DNA of 12,536 nucleotides, from the NCBI GenBank assembly GCA_023487325.1, contig JAMDBS010000091.1, positions 1 through 12,536 on the forward strand, read 5' to 3'. Numbering within the stretch: the stretch's first letter is position 1; each line of letters begins with the position of its first letter. Of the stretch, positions 5,168-12,177 are shown in pieces. Made by a program: the position numbers and the translations under genes. Below the pieces are notes generated by a model. It was given only the letters and a program-made list of their open reading frames with translations, was not told the DNA's origin and did not search any database. This DNA comes from Patescibacteria group bacterium (lineage in GTDB: Bacteria; Patescibacteria; UBA1384; JAMDBS01).

Positions 5168-6298
5168 GTTGATAATCTCTTTAGAAATGAGTTCGGCGGC
5201 GTCTTTTTTAAACAATTTATGTGTATTTTCACGCATTTCTTTCAGTCGGTTTTTATTATTCAACAATCCCTCAATAATAATTCGTAAATTATCCGGTATT
5301 ATGTCTTGCTCTAAAATTACCACCGCTGCTTTATTCTTTTCGTACACTTTTGCATTCTGAAGTTGATGATTATTGGCCGAAGCAGGAAGCGGGATAATTA
5401 GCGCTGGTTTTGATAAACTGGATATTTCCGCCAGGGTACTGGCACCAGCGCGAGTAATTGTTAAATCCGCTTTTTTCATTAAATCAAGTATTTTATCGGT
5501 AAAATCATACAATTCATAATTAGAAAATTTATATTTTTGGCATTGACTATAATCATTTTTACCACAAATGTGAATGATGTGGTATTTTTTCAATAATTTT
5601 GGCAAAATCGCTAAAATTGTTTGATTGATAAAATGCGCGCCCTGACTACCGCCGGTTACTAGAATAGTAGGTTTATGGTGCAGAGGGGTAAGATGTAGAG
5701 GTTTAGAGGGGTAAGGTTTAAGAGATAAGACAGAATTTTTACGGATGGGATTACCGGTATAGACGAGTTTAGTCGATTTAATATAGGGATAAAACTCAGT
5801 CGGGAAGCCGACACAAACTTTTTTGGCTAATTTACTTTCGATTTTATTAGCCAATCCCATTACGGAATCGGATTCGTGAATTATAATCGGAATTTTTAAA
5901 AACCACCCAGCCAAAACTACCGGAAAAGTCGCATATCCACCTTTGGCAAAAATTACATCGGGCTTAACATTTTTAAGAATTTTTACTGATTGTATAAAAC
6001 CAGCAATCGATTTGAAAGGATCGATAAAATTCTGCCAATCAAAATATCGACGAATTTTACCTGAATTTATTGCTAAATAATTTAAATTATATTTTCTTGT
6101 TATCAGCCTTTCTTCGTCATTATCGGGACCAATAAACAAGAATTCTGTATCTTTATTTATCGATTTTAGTTCTTGGCTAACAGCAATAAGCGGTAAAATA
6201 TGTCCCGCTGTTCCACCGCCGGTTAGGACAACTTTAATAGGCGTATGGGGTAAGGCGTATGGGGTAAGGCGTATGGGGTAAGGCGTAGAAAATTTCAT
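5150..6298 (-). CDS. murG: MurG, lipid II-forming GlcNAc transferase
   Basis: MurG is a GT-B glycosyltransferase on the inner face of the membrane. It transfers GlcNAc from UDP-GlcNAc to lipid I, giving lipid II. The 382-residue protein shows VVLTGGGTAGH at 23-33, FAKGGYATFP at 118-126, HESD at 141-144 and GNPIR at 182-186. GGSQGAHFIN at 216-225, TRAGASTLAE at 282-291 and NNHQLQNA at 308-315 follow. Residues about 4-20 (TPYPIRLTPYALPHTP) precede the usual MurG start and come from array D. About 189-212 (SKPLHLTPLHHKP) lie in the interdomain linker and come from array C. The last codons lie in array B. The ATG overlaps the stop of the four-helix-bundle gene as ATGA, with GAGG eight bases upstream, supporting this start. 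Confidence 0.95.
   Translation of the reverse strand: MKFSTPYPIRLTPYALPHTPIKVVLTGGGTAGHILPLIAVSQELKSINKDTEFLFIGPDNDEERLITRKYNLNYLAINSGKIRRYFDWQNFIDPFKSIAGFIQSVKILKNVKPDVIFAKGGYATFPVVLAGWFLKIPIIIHESDSVMGLANKIESKLAKKVCVGFPTEFYPYIKSTKLVYTGNPIRKNSVLSLKPYPSKPLHLTPLHHKPTILVTGGSQGAHFINQTILAILPKLLKKYHIIHICGKNDYSQCQKYKFSNYELYDFTDKILDLMKKADLTITRAGASTLAEISSLSKPALIIPLPASANNHQLQNAKVYEKNKAAVVILEQDIIPDNLRIIIEGLLNNKNRLKEMRENTHKLFKKDAAELISKEIINLTSNV
5663..5733 (-). repeat. Heptad/octad array C in the murG linker
   Basis: On the minus strand 7- and 8-bp units alternate, among them CTTATCT, CTTAAAC, CTTACCC, CTCTAAAC, CTCTACAT and CATAAAC. It is in frame and encodes roughly LKPYPSKPLHLTPLHHK between the two GT-B domains, a place where extra residues are tolerable. 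A 22-bp stretch (5699-5720) recurs inverted in array E, and an 11-bp stretch (5670-5680) recurs in array A. Confidence 0.7.
5699..5720. repeat. 22-bp arm of a long-range inverted repeat (partner 6710-6731)
   Basis: The 22 bases here are the exact reverse complement of 6710-6731, one kilobase away in array E. The arms enclose the 5' half of murG and the whole four-helix-bundle gene. Identity this long in otherwise degenerate arrays points to recent copying or conversion. Confidence 0.8.
6241..6288 (-). repeat. Array D, 14-bp (two heptads) tandem repeat at the murG start
   Basis: GCGTATGGGGTAAG occurs three times in perfect tandem (6241-6282), followed by GCGTAG. On the minus strand this is CTTACCC and CATACGC alternating, so the 14-bp unit is two related heptads. 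It encodes MurG residues 4-20. Because 14 is not a multiple of three, each copy is read in a different frame, and loss or gain of one copy would shift the murG frame. Confidence 0.92.
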
Positions 6299-6672
6299 TT
6301 TTTGTTCCTCAAAGATTTAATTAAACCGTTTAACAATCTTCCTACATCATCAGCTAATAAAATTAGTTTTTCATAACCAATACTTGATAAATATTTCAAA
6401 TCCTTAGCTAATAAAAGATGATATTTTGTCTCTTCTAAAGAACCATTAGCAATATCAAGATGATTCAAGTAATTATTCAAGCTCTGTCTAGAAAAACCTT
6501 CGGCGATATTAGCGGGCGTAGACGAAACCGCTCTCCTTGTTTGTGAAGTTAGCGCGAATCTTTCTTCCGATGGATAATTCTTAGTTATTTTATAAACTTC
6601 TAAAACTAAAAAATGAGCTTTTTGCCAAACAACTAAATCTTTGTATGTTTTTATCGATTTTGTATTCATCAT
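6295..6672 (-). CDS. Four-helix-bundle protein, 23S rRNA intervening-sequence family
   Basis: The family was first found inside intervening sequences of 23S rRNA genes in Leptospira and others, but also occurs free-standing; its function is unknown. It is related to the accessory protein of diversity-generating retroelements. The 125 residues carry all family signatures. These are YKDLVVWQKAHFLVLEVY at 10-27, YPSEERFALTSQTRRAVSS at 33-51, TPANIAEGF at 52-60, and YLNHLDIANGSLEETKYHL at 68-86. Four helices are expected, with no signal peptide. Two ATGs start the gene; GAGGTG eight bases before the first is supplied by array E. The stop overlaps murG as ATGA. It lies between ftsW and murG, normally adjacent genes, and is bracketed by oppositely oriented arrays D and E, suggesting insertion as a cassette. 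Confidence 0.93.
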   Translation of the reverse strand: MMNTKSIKTYKDLVVWQKAHFLVLEVYKITKNYPSEERFALTSQTRRAVSSTPANIAEGFSRQSLNNYLNHLDIANGSLEETKYHLLLAKDLKYLSSIGYEKLILLADDVGRLLNGLIKSLRNKK

Positions 6673-6676
6673 AAAT

Positions 6677-6736
6677 CTTACACCTCTATACCCTATCTCT
6701 CTACATCTCTAAACCTTACCCCTCTAAACCTACCTT
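6677..6736 (+). repeat. Heptad/octad array E between ftsW and the four-helix-bundle gene
   Basis: Plus-strand units are CTTACAC, CTCTATAC, CCTATCT, CTCTACAT, CTCTAAAC (twice), CTTACCC and CTACCTT. It fills the entire intergenic space. It contains the ftsW TAG stop at one end and, at the other, the likely SD (GAGGTG, minus strand) of the four-helix-bundle gene. Its orientation is opposite to arrays C and D, with which it shares unit vocabulary. Confidence 0.75.
6710..6731. repeat. 22-bp arm of a long-range inverted repeat (partner 5699-5720)
   Basis: Exact reverse complement of 5699-5720 in murG. It lies in array E, next to the ftsW stop. Confidence 0.8.
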
Positions 6737-7857
6737 GTGCTTTGCTTTGATATATTCATCAAGATTCCTATTGCTGCTAATAATACAACTAGAGATGATC
6801 CGCCATAGCTTACAAATGGCAAAGGCACACCGGTCAGCGGCAAAAGTCCTGTCATAGCGCCAATATTAATTATGGCCTGAAAAACAATCCAGCTCGTAAT
6901 TCCCACTGCCAGTAATTTAGAGAATACGTCGGGTGCATTTTTGGCGATTTTATAACCTCGCCAAGCAATAAGAACGTATACAATAATAACCAGTATGGCC
7001 CTTAAAAAACCTAGTTCTTCGGTAATAATGGCAAAAATTGAGTCGGTTTGTGCCTGAGGCAAAAATAAGCGTTTTTGGCTGGATAAGCCGAAACCTAATC
7101 CCAGCAATCCACCCGATCCAATTGCTACCAAGGCTTGATTAATATGATATGACGCGCCGAGTGTTTCATTGCCAGGGTTTAGAAAAACTAAAAATCGTTG
7201 CAAGCGATATGCAGAAGTTTTAATTAATAGCCAAAAAGCTCCGCCAGCTGCAAGAATACCAATAATCATATGCGAAATGCGAGCTCCGGAGGCAAAAAAA
7301 ATAGCTACGGCAGAAAGAGCAATCACCGTCATAGTACCCATATCTGGTTCACACATTATTAGAAAAATAATCAACCCGGTAATTAAAATGAAAGGCAAAA
7401 ATCCGCGTTTAAAGTCTTTTACATCCGCACCTTTTTTGGCGAGCCACGCAGAAAGATAAATAATAAAAGTTAATTTAATAAATTCCGCCGGTTGGAAAAA
7501 AATTGGCCCTACGTGAATCCAGCGATAAGCGCCTTCCAGCTGTCGCCCAATACCTGGTACAAAAACAGCAATTAAAAAAAATAAGGTGATGCCAAGCATC
7601 CAGCCGGCATATTTATTCCAGAATTTGTAATCGATATTGTAGCAAATAACCCAAGCTATAATGCCGATTGCAAAAGCTGTAAGCTGTTTAGTTAGAAAAT
7701 AACTATTGTAATGATATAGTTCGTTAGAAATCACTACACTAGCGGAATAAACCATAATTACGCCAAAAACAGAAAGAATAAAAACTAAAATGGCCAGCCA
7801 AAAATCAGGCCTTTTCTGTTTGGGGCGAAAATTTTGCAGAGTTTTTGATAAAACCAT
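6730..7857 (-). CDS. ftsW: FtsW, septal peptidoglycan polymerase (SEDS family)
   Basis: FtsW is a polytopic membrane protein that polymerises lipid II into septal glycan with its partner class B PBP. This 375-residue copy has a 20-residue basic cytoplasmic start and then about ten hydrophobic segments. YRWIHVGPIFFQPAEF is the signature before the conserved loop. ASYHINQALVAIGSGGLLG, LPQAQTDSIFAIITEELG and GVPLPFVSYGGSSLV near the C-terminus are the family's most conserved stretches. The long extracellular loop between RLQRFLVFLNP and the QTDSIF region is present. The order murD-ftsW is canonical. No SD precedes the ATG: the space back to murD is entirely array F. The TAG stop lies in array E. 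FtsW is preferred over RodA from its place in the cluster. Confidence 0.93.
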   Translation of the reverse strand: MVLSKTLQNFRPKQKRPDFWLAILVFILSVFGVIMVYSASVVISNELYHYNSYFLTKQLTAFAIGIIAWVICYNIDYKFWNKYAGWMLGITLFFLIAVFVPGIGRQLEGAYRWIHVGPIFFQPAEFIKLTFIIYLSAWLAKKGADVKDFKRGFLPFILITGLIIFLIMCEPDMGTMTVIALSAVAIFFASGARISHMIIGILAAGGAFWLLIKTSAYRLQRFLVFLNPGNETLGASYHINQALVAIGSGGLLGLGFGLSSQKRLFLPQAQTDSIFAIITEELGFLRAILVIIVYVLIAWRGYKIAKNAPDVFSKLLAVGITSWIVFQAIINIGAMTGLLPLTGVPLPFVSYGGSSLVVLLAAIGILMNISKQSTR

Positions 7858-7862
7858 AGTAG

Positions 7863-7904
7863 ATAAGTTAAAAGTAGAAAGTTAAAAATTAAAAGTTATA
7901 AGTT
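7863..7904 (-). repeat. Heptad array F between murD and ftsW
   Basis: Six units in perfect 7-bp phase on the minus strand: AACTTAT, AACTTTT, AATTTTT, AACTTTC, TACTTTT, AACTTAT. The murD TAA stop straddles the first two and the ftsW ATG follows five bases after the last. The AT-rich units differ from the C-rich ones of arrays C to E, yet keep the same period. No SD is left before ftsW. Confidence 0.75.
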
Positions 7905-9305
7905 TTTAACAGCAAGATTAAATTGCTGGCCGCGGTCTTTATAATCTTTAAACCAATCAAAGCTAGCCGAAGCTGGCGAAAGTAAAACAATATCACTGCT
8001 ATTAGCTAGTTTATACGCTGCCCTAACTGCCTCAGCCATATTTTTGCAATTTTTTATAGTTTTAATAAATCGCTTATCTTTTATTGCTGCAACAATTTTT
8101 GGCCCAGTTTGACCAATTGACACAACAGCTTTAACCGAACTGTTTTCAATCACTTTTCCCAATTTCTTATAATCAGCATTTTTACTTGAACCGCCGGCAA
8201 TTAAAATTATGGGTTCATTAAATGATTTAATAGCCGCAATTGCGGTATCCGGATTAGTCGAGGCGGAATCGTTAAAAAAAGATATTCCTTTAATTTTTCT
8301 AATAAATTCTATCCTTAGCGGCAAACCCTTAAATCCTATTATTATTTTCTTTATGTTATTCGGTCTAACCCCGGCCAGATATGCACCTGCAGCAGCCGCA
8401 CAAACATTTTCTAAATTATGCGCGCCTTTTATTTTTAGCTCGCTTATAGAACATAATAAGTAGTCTTTTTTTTCTGTTCGCAGTATTAACCGTCCGGAAT
8501 CTGAATTGTCCCAATCAATAAAACAGCCTAAATCAACTGATTTTTTGTGCGAAAAATAATATTTATTTTCCGCTGGGGAGACAACAGCAAATTTAAATGA
8601 GGTTAAATAATCCAAATTGACTACTACAGAATCACTTTTTAGTTGATGGCGAACAATATTTAATTTAGAATCAATATACTCCTTTTGATCTTTATGATAA
8701 TCCAGGTGGTCAGTGGTAATATTTAAAACAATAGCAATATGCGGACTCTTATCTAAATCTTGCAATTGAAAGGAAGATAATTCCAAAACCACCCGATCGC
8801 TACTTTTAATTTTGTCCAAAAATTCTATCGGAGCATTACCAATGTTGCCACCCAAATAGACATTAGTCGATAGTCGATAGTCGATAGTTTTTAAGATTTC
8901 ATAGATCAAAGAAGTTGTTGTGCCCTTACCTTTGGTGCCGGTTACACCAATAATCTTGGCCGGGGTTAGATCAAAAAATAACTTTATTTGTGAAGAAATA
9001 ATCGTGCCTAATTTTTTAGCTTTTTGAATTTCCGGTAATAAATATGGTATTCCTGGTGAACGAAAAATAATATCAAATTTGCTTAAATTATCCAGATATT
9101 TTTTCCCTAGTTGATAACTAATTTTTAAATTTTGGGATTTGGGATTTGGGATTTGTTTAGGATTTAGAATTTGGAATTTAGGATTTCGATCACAAATTGT
9201 GATTTTCATCACCTTGTGATCGGTAAGCCATTTCAAAAGCGCTTGGTTTTCTACGCCAAAGCCCAGCAGAGCTATTTTTTTGTTTCGCATATCTTCGATA
9301 TTCAT
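7896..9305 (-). CDS. murD: UDP-N-acetylmuramoylalanine--D-glutamate ligase MurD
   Basis: MurD is the cytoplasmic ligase adding D-glutamate to UDP-MurNAc-L-Ala with ATP. In its 469 residues the N-terminal Rossmann domain begins IALLGFGVEN (11-20) and has FRSPGIP (81-87). The P-loop is GVTGTKGKGTTTS (120-132), with G where S or T usually follows the lysine. GGNIG is at 152-156, LELSSFQL at 174-181 and TTDHLDYH at 197-204. The C-terminal domain shows NDSASTNPDTAIAAI, IAGGSSKNADY and SPASASFDWFKDYKDRGQQF, which fix it as MurD. Two heptad arrays add residues in frame: H at about 39-59 (KFQILNPKQIPNPKSQNL) and G at 140-151 (TIDYRLSTNVYL). The ATG overlaps the radical SAM stop as ATGA. The stop lies in array F. 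Confidence 0.95.
   Translation of the reverse strand: MNIEDMRNKKIALLGFGVENQALLKWLTDHKVMKITICDRNPKFQILNPKQIPNPKSQNLKISYQLGKKYLDNLSKFDIIFRSPGIPYLLPEIQKAKKLGTIISSQIKLFFDLTPAKIIGVTGTKGKGTTTSLIYEILKTIDYRLSTNVYLGGNIGNAPIEFLDKIKSSDRVVLELSSFQLQDLDKSPHIAIVLNITTDHLDYHKDQKEYIDSKLNIVRHQLKSDSVVVNLDYLTSFKFAVVSPAENKYYFSHKKSVDLGCFIDWDNSDSGRLILRTEKKDYLLCSISELKIKGAHNLENVCAAAAGAYLAGVRPNNIKKIIIGFKGLPLRIEFIRKIKGISFFNDSASTNPDTAIAAIKSFNEPIILIAGGSSKNADYKKLGKVIENSSVKAVVSIGQTGPKIVAAIKDKRFIKTIKNCKNMAEAVRAAYKLANSSDIVLLSPASASFDWFKDYKDRGQQFNLAVKNL
8853..8887 (-). repeat. Heptad array G inside murD
   Basis: Five units in perfect phase on the minus strand: CTATCGA three times, then CTAATGT and CTATTTG, all beginning with CTA. 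The array encodes residues 140-151, between the helix after the P-loop and the GGNIG strand, and keeps the frame. Its CTA-plus-four form matches array B. Confidence 0.8.
9130..9189 (-). repeat. Heptad array H inside murD
   Basis: On the plus strand GGGATTT occurs three times (9134-9154). An 11-base step follows, then four ATTT-anchored units (ATTTAGA, ATTTGGA, ATTTAGG, ATTTCGA) at 9162-9189. It encodes the asparagine/proline/lysine-rich stretch KFQILNPKQIPNPKSQN in the N-terminal Rossmann domain of MurD, between CDRNP and ISYQLG. Confidence 0.78.
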
Positions 9306-10975
9306 TTTGGCTTATTCTCCCAACCAAAATCATAAAATAGTCGCAATGGTGTTTGAAATTTATTTTTATTAACTACGATTGAATCAAGATGAAAATTGAT
9401 TTCTTTTCCGAATTTTTCAAAAATATCTTCTGAAGTTATATTTGCACTTTTCTCCCAGTATTCATCTATCCGCCGATCTGAATGGCTTATAAAGTATGCT
9501 ATATAAGGAATAAAACCTGGCAACCTTAATTCTAGTTGTAAAGAAGAAAAGCATGCAGAATCTATTTTCACGATTTTAACTCGCAAAAAACCATATCGCT
9601 CTAGTTCTTCTATGTTGAATTTATAATTGTGTTTTAGCGTATGCGCCTTCTCTATTTCTTTCTTAGACGCGTAGTCGTCGCGTAGAGCTTCTAAGAAATT
9701 ACATTTTCGGTTATCTCTCGCTTCTTTCAGCTCTGATATCAGTGTTTCTTTTTCTTCATGATGGGAATTTGATATAGGATCTTCAGAAACCTGTTTTATT
9801 TGATCCAAATAATATTCATCTATTGAAAGTAATGCTTTAGGTATACCAGATTGTTCCACTGCCGAAACTTTATAATCTTCATCAATAGCCACACAGTACA
9901 ATTTATCGCCAGACCATATATGGAAAAAGGGAACAAATGGGGTATCTAAACGAATGTGTGCAGCAATATTGCCTTTAAGAATATTTAATATCGAATCTCC
10001 TTTCTTTATTGCTTTATTATCTTGTTTCTCTATGGGCACTACAATTTGCCCCTGGGGAAATTTTTCAGATAAAGGAACCTGAATTACGTTATAAAGTCCC
10101 CTAGGGGTTAAGAGTACCCCATTAAAACAACCGATACCTATGGATTGTTGCCCAAACTCTGAAAACGAAAAAGATCTCCCTAGCCCTTTGATGTGTGAAG
10201 TATTTTCGCCAACTATCCCCACCTCGCTATTTGTTTTTTCTTTTATAATTTCAGTTTCTTTCTGCGATAACCCATATACGCTGACTCTAGCTCCCCCTTC
10301 ACTCATATTTTGTAATTTTAAAAAATTTAGCCATGCATTGTTTCTGGTCTCTCTAGAAGTAATATGAGGACTGTACCCGGCATATTCTATAGCTAACTGG
10401 TGCACATCTTGATATGTTTTATTTTCAAGATGTTCTCGCGAAATATAGTCGGAAGGTTCGGAGGCCCAATATAAAAAAGGTTGCGTTTTATTAATTTGTT
10501 TTCCATATCGCTGAAACAAATTAGCTAATTGAGAATATGGAATATAGTCCCTAGTACCAAGAGGGGCATCAAAGCCACAAAATGGACAACCCTTGGAGCA
10601 GCCAAAAGTTAACTGGATCGAACCTAGATTGGAAAAAATTAGTTTGAGTTCGTCAGCACTAAATTTTTCTTCTACATTCAAAGGCAATGATTCACTGTCT
10701 CCAGGATAAAGCTTTTTCTTCTCTGCAACTAAGCAATCAATTAATTTTTGGTGATTTTGTTCTAGCCATTTTTCCCAATAACTAAATTTAGCCACCAGAG
10801 AGTTATTCTCTAAAGATTTATTTAGAAATGTTTCCAATTTTCCTTCCTGATGCAAGGAAACAAAATAGTCCATTAACTCTTTTGGCGACATTCCCAAAAT
10901 GTTTTCAGAAGAAATTTCTTCACTGTGAGTTTCGATTTTCACTTCTTCTAATGTTGGCTCGCCTTCCTTCAGCAT
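9302..10975 (-). CDS. Uncharacterised radical SAM protein, 557 residues
   Basis: The core motif is LTFGCSKGCPFCGF at 122-135. It has the CxxxCxxC spacing (C126, C130, C133) that binds the 4Fe-4S cluster used to cleave S-adenosylmethionine. FLYWASEPSDY at 167-177 fits the SAM-contacting GGEP-type strand. About 120 residues of helical, acidic sequence precede the core, and more than 200 residues of unassigned sequence follow it. I do not recognise the subfamily or substrate. No signal peptide or membrane segment is evident. The stop overlaps murD as ATGA, so it is co-translated with a peptidoglycan gene. The start has AAGGA seven bases upstream and overlaps the small ORF by 56 bases. No heptad array occurs in this gene. 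Modification of a cell-wall precursor is possible but purely contextual. Confidence 0.85.
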   Translation of the reverse strand: MLKEGEPTLEEVKIETHSEEISSENILGMSPKELMDYFVSLHQEGKLETFLNKSLENNSLVAKFSYWEKWLEQNHQKLIDCLVAEKKKLYPGDSESLPLNVEEKFSADELKLIFSNLGSIQLTFGCSKGCPFCGFDAPLGTRDYIPYSQLANLFQRYGKQINKTQPFLYWASEPSDYISREHLENKTYQDVHQLAIEYAGYSPHITSRETRNNAWLNFLKLQNMSEGGARVSVYGLSQKETEIIKEKTNSEVGIVGENTSHIKGLGRSFSFSEFGQQSIGIGCFNGVLLTPRGLYNVIQVPLSEKFPQGQIVVPIEKQDNKAIKKGDSILNILKGNIAAHIRLDTPFVPFFHIWSGDKLYCVAIDEDYKVSAVEQSGIPKALLSIDEYYLDQIKQVSEDPISNSHHEEKETLISELKEARDNRKCNFLEALRDDYASKKEIEKAHTLKHNYKFNIEELERYGFLRVKIVKIDSACFSSLQLELRLPGFIPYIAYFISHSDRRIDEYWEKSANITSEDIFEKFGKEINFHLDSIVVNKNKFQTPLRLFYDFGWENKPK

Positions 10976-11099
10976 ATTTATTCCTTACATTTCTTATCTT
11001 GATCTTATATGTCTTCAAACCCTCTAATTCTTGAGTGAGTCGAATTTTATCTCGCACTAATTCTTCGATGTATTTAATTTTTAGAGTTCTTTGGTCCAT
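10920..11099 (-). CDS. Small basic protein of 59 residues, unknown
   Basis: The ORF MDQRTLKIKYIEELVRDKIR... starts two bases after the mraY stop, with AGAGGA just upstream inside the mraY end, so it is well placed for translation after mraY. Residues about 5-38 look like a charged amphipathic helix; the C-terminus is rich in arginine and asparagine (GRRANIRRSENRNSQ). The last 56 bases overlap the radical SAM start in another frame. A longer reading from 11165 is open but would lie within mraY, so I chose the later ATG. Function is unknown. Its size and long overlap make it less certain than its neighbours. Confidence 0.5.
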   Translation of the reverse strand: MDQRTLKIKYIEELVRDKIRLTQELEGLKTYKIKIRNVRNKYAEGRRANIRRSENRNSQ

Positions 11100-11101
11100 T
11101 T

Positions 11102-12145
11102 TTATCCTCTCCCTATTAGCGCTATTGCCAAACCTAAAGCGGCGCAAACAGCGGAAATAACCCAAAAACGCATTGTCACTTTAGTTTCCGGCCAAGCCAG
11201 TGCCTGAAAATGATGATGAATCGGTGCCGATAAAAATACCTTTTTATGAAAAAATTTGCGCGAAAATATTTGGATTACTACCGAGAATGCTTCTAGCACT
11301 AGAACAAAAGCGATTACTGGCAAAACCACTACCGAGTTAGTTAAAAATGCCACTACGGCCAGCGTCATCCCCAGCGCCATGGAACCGGTATCGCCCATAA
11401 AAAATCTGGCTGGGTAAATATTAAACCACAAAAAAGCTAAAAGCGCGCCGGAAATTGTTCCGCAAAATATGGCTAAACTCGCCTGACCCTGAACTAAAGC
11501 AATAATGGAGTAGGCACCAAAACAAATAGTCATAATTCCGCCCAATAATCCGTCTAGGCCATCTGTTTCATTGCTAGCAAAAGCCGAACCAATTAAAACA
11601 ATAATAAATACTGGTATATACCACCAGCCGAGCTCAATATTGTAAGGTAAGCCTAAATAATTGCCGCCCGGAATGTGAATTGAACTCCAATCCAGTTTAA
11701 AATAAAACCACCAAGCACCCAAAGCCGCCACCATTAAGTATAAAATGAGTTTTGAGCGAAAACGAAAACCACCATTGTTGGGTCCGATTTGTTTGATATT
11801 CAGTAAATCGTCGATGGCACCAATAATTCCCGCGAAGACCAAAGTAAAAAGCGGCAAATATGTTCCGGCACGATCAAGATTAAACAATAAAGTTATTAAA
11901 GCAACCGTTAGCCAAATTAAAATACCTGCCATCGTTGGTGTATTTTCTTTACTTTTGTGTAAAGAATAAAAAATCGGTGTTTTACTTTTTTCGTCATAGC
12001 CAGTTTGGCGAATTTTTTTGCCAAGTTTATTTTTATACAAAAAACTAGTTAAAAATGGAGTCATAAGCATAGCTGCTAAAAATGCGATTGCGGCGAATAA
12101 AAAGATTTTCATTAATCCCGAAATTGAAAAAGTAATTTGTTCCAT
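11102..12145 (-). CDS. mraY: MraY, phospho-MurNAc-pentapeptide translocase
   Basis: MraY is the polytopic membrane enzyme that transfers phospho-MurNAc-pentapeptide to undecaprenyl phosphate, forming lipid I. The 347-residue protein has about ten hydrophobic segments and all family signatures. KENTPTMAGILI is at 66-77, and IDDLLNIK, with the catalytic DD pair, at 111-118. SNETDGLDGLLGG is at 191-203, FNIYPARFFMGDTGSMALG at 241-259, and the cytoplasmic HHH cluster at 310-312 is followed by ETKVTMRFW. Some positions differ mildly from the usual NxTDGLDGLA and TPTMGG. The gene follows murF as expected. The space between them is array I, and no SD is visible before the ATG. The stop is two bases from the small ORF. 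Confidence 0.95.
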   Translation of the reverse strand: MEQITFSISGLMKIFLFAAIAFLAAMLMTPFLTSFLYKNKLGKKIRQTGYDEKSKTPIFYSLHKSKENTPTMAGILIWLTVALITLLFNLDRAGTYLPLFTLVFAGIIGAIDDLLNIKQIGPNNGGFRFRSKLILYLMVAALGAWWFYFKLDWSSIHIPGGNYLGLPYNIELGWWYIPVFIIVLIGSAFASNETDGLDGLLGGIMTICFGAYSIIALVQGQASLAIFCGTISGALLAFLWFNIYPARFFMGDTGSMALGMTLAVVAFLTNSVVVLPVIAFVLVLEAFSVVIQIFSRKFFHKKVFLSAPIHHHFQALAWPETKVTMRFWVISAVCAALGLAIALIGRG

Positions 12146-12149
12146 AGGT

Positions 12150-12177
12150 TTATTTTAGTATTTGGTATTTAATATTT
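12150..12177 (-). repeat. Heptad array I between murF and mraY
   Basis: Four units in phase on the minus strand: AAATATT, AAATACC, AAATACT, AAAATAA. They fill nearly the whole spacer. The murF TAA stop overlaps the first two units, and the mraY ATG follows four bases after the last. The units are degenerate, so this is the weakest of the ten arrays and is supported mainly by analogy with array F. Confidence 0.5.

Noticed and set aside
7169..7459. Plus-strand ORF of 96 codons opposite ftsW
   Set aside because: It mirrors conserved FtsW membrane segments and has no motif of its own.
8921..8950. MurD P-loop GTKGKGTTT as a dead ATP site
   Set aside because: The lysine and following threonines are kept and the other motifs are intact; one residue differs, which is not enough to call it inactive.
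11100..11165. Longer reading of the small ORF beginning inside mraY
   Set aside because: The extra residues overlap the conserved mraY C-terminus and the later ATG has the better SD and spacing.
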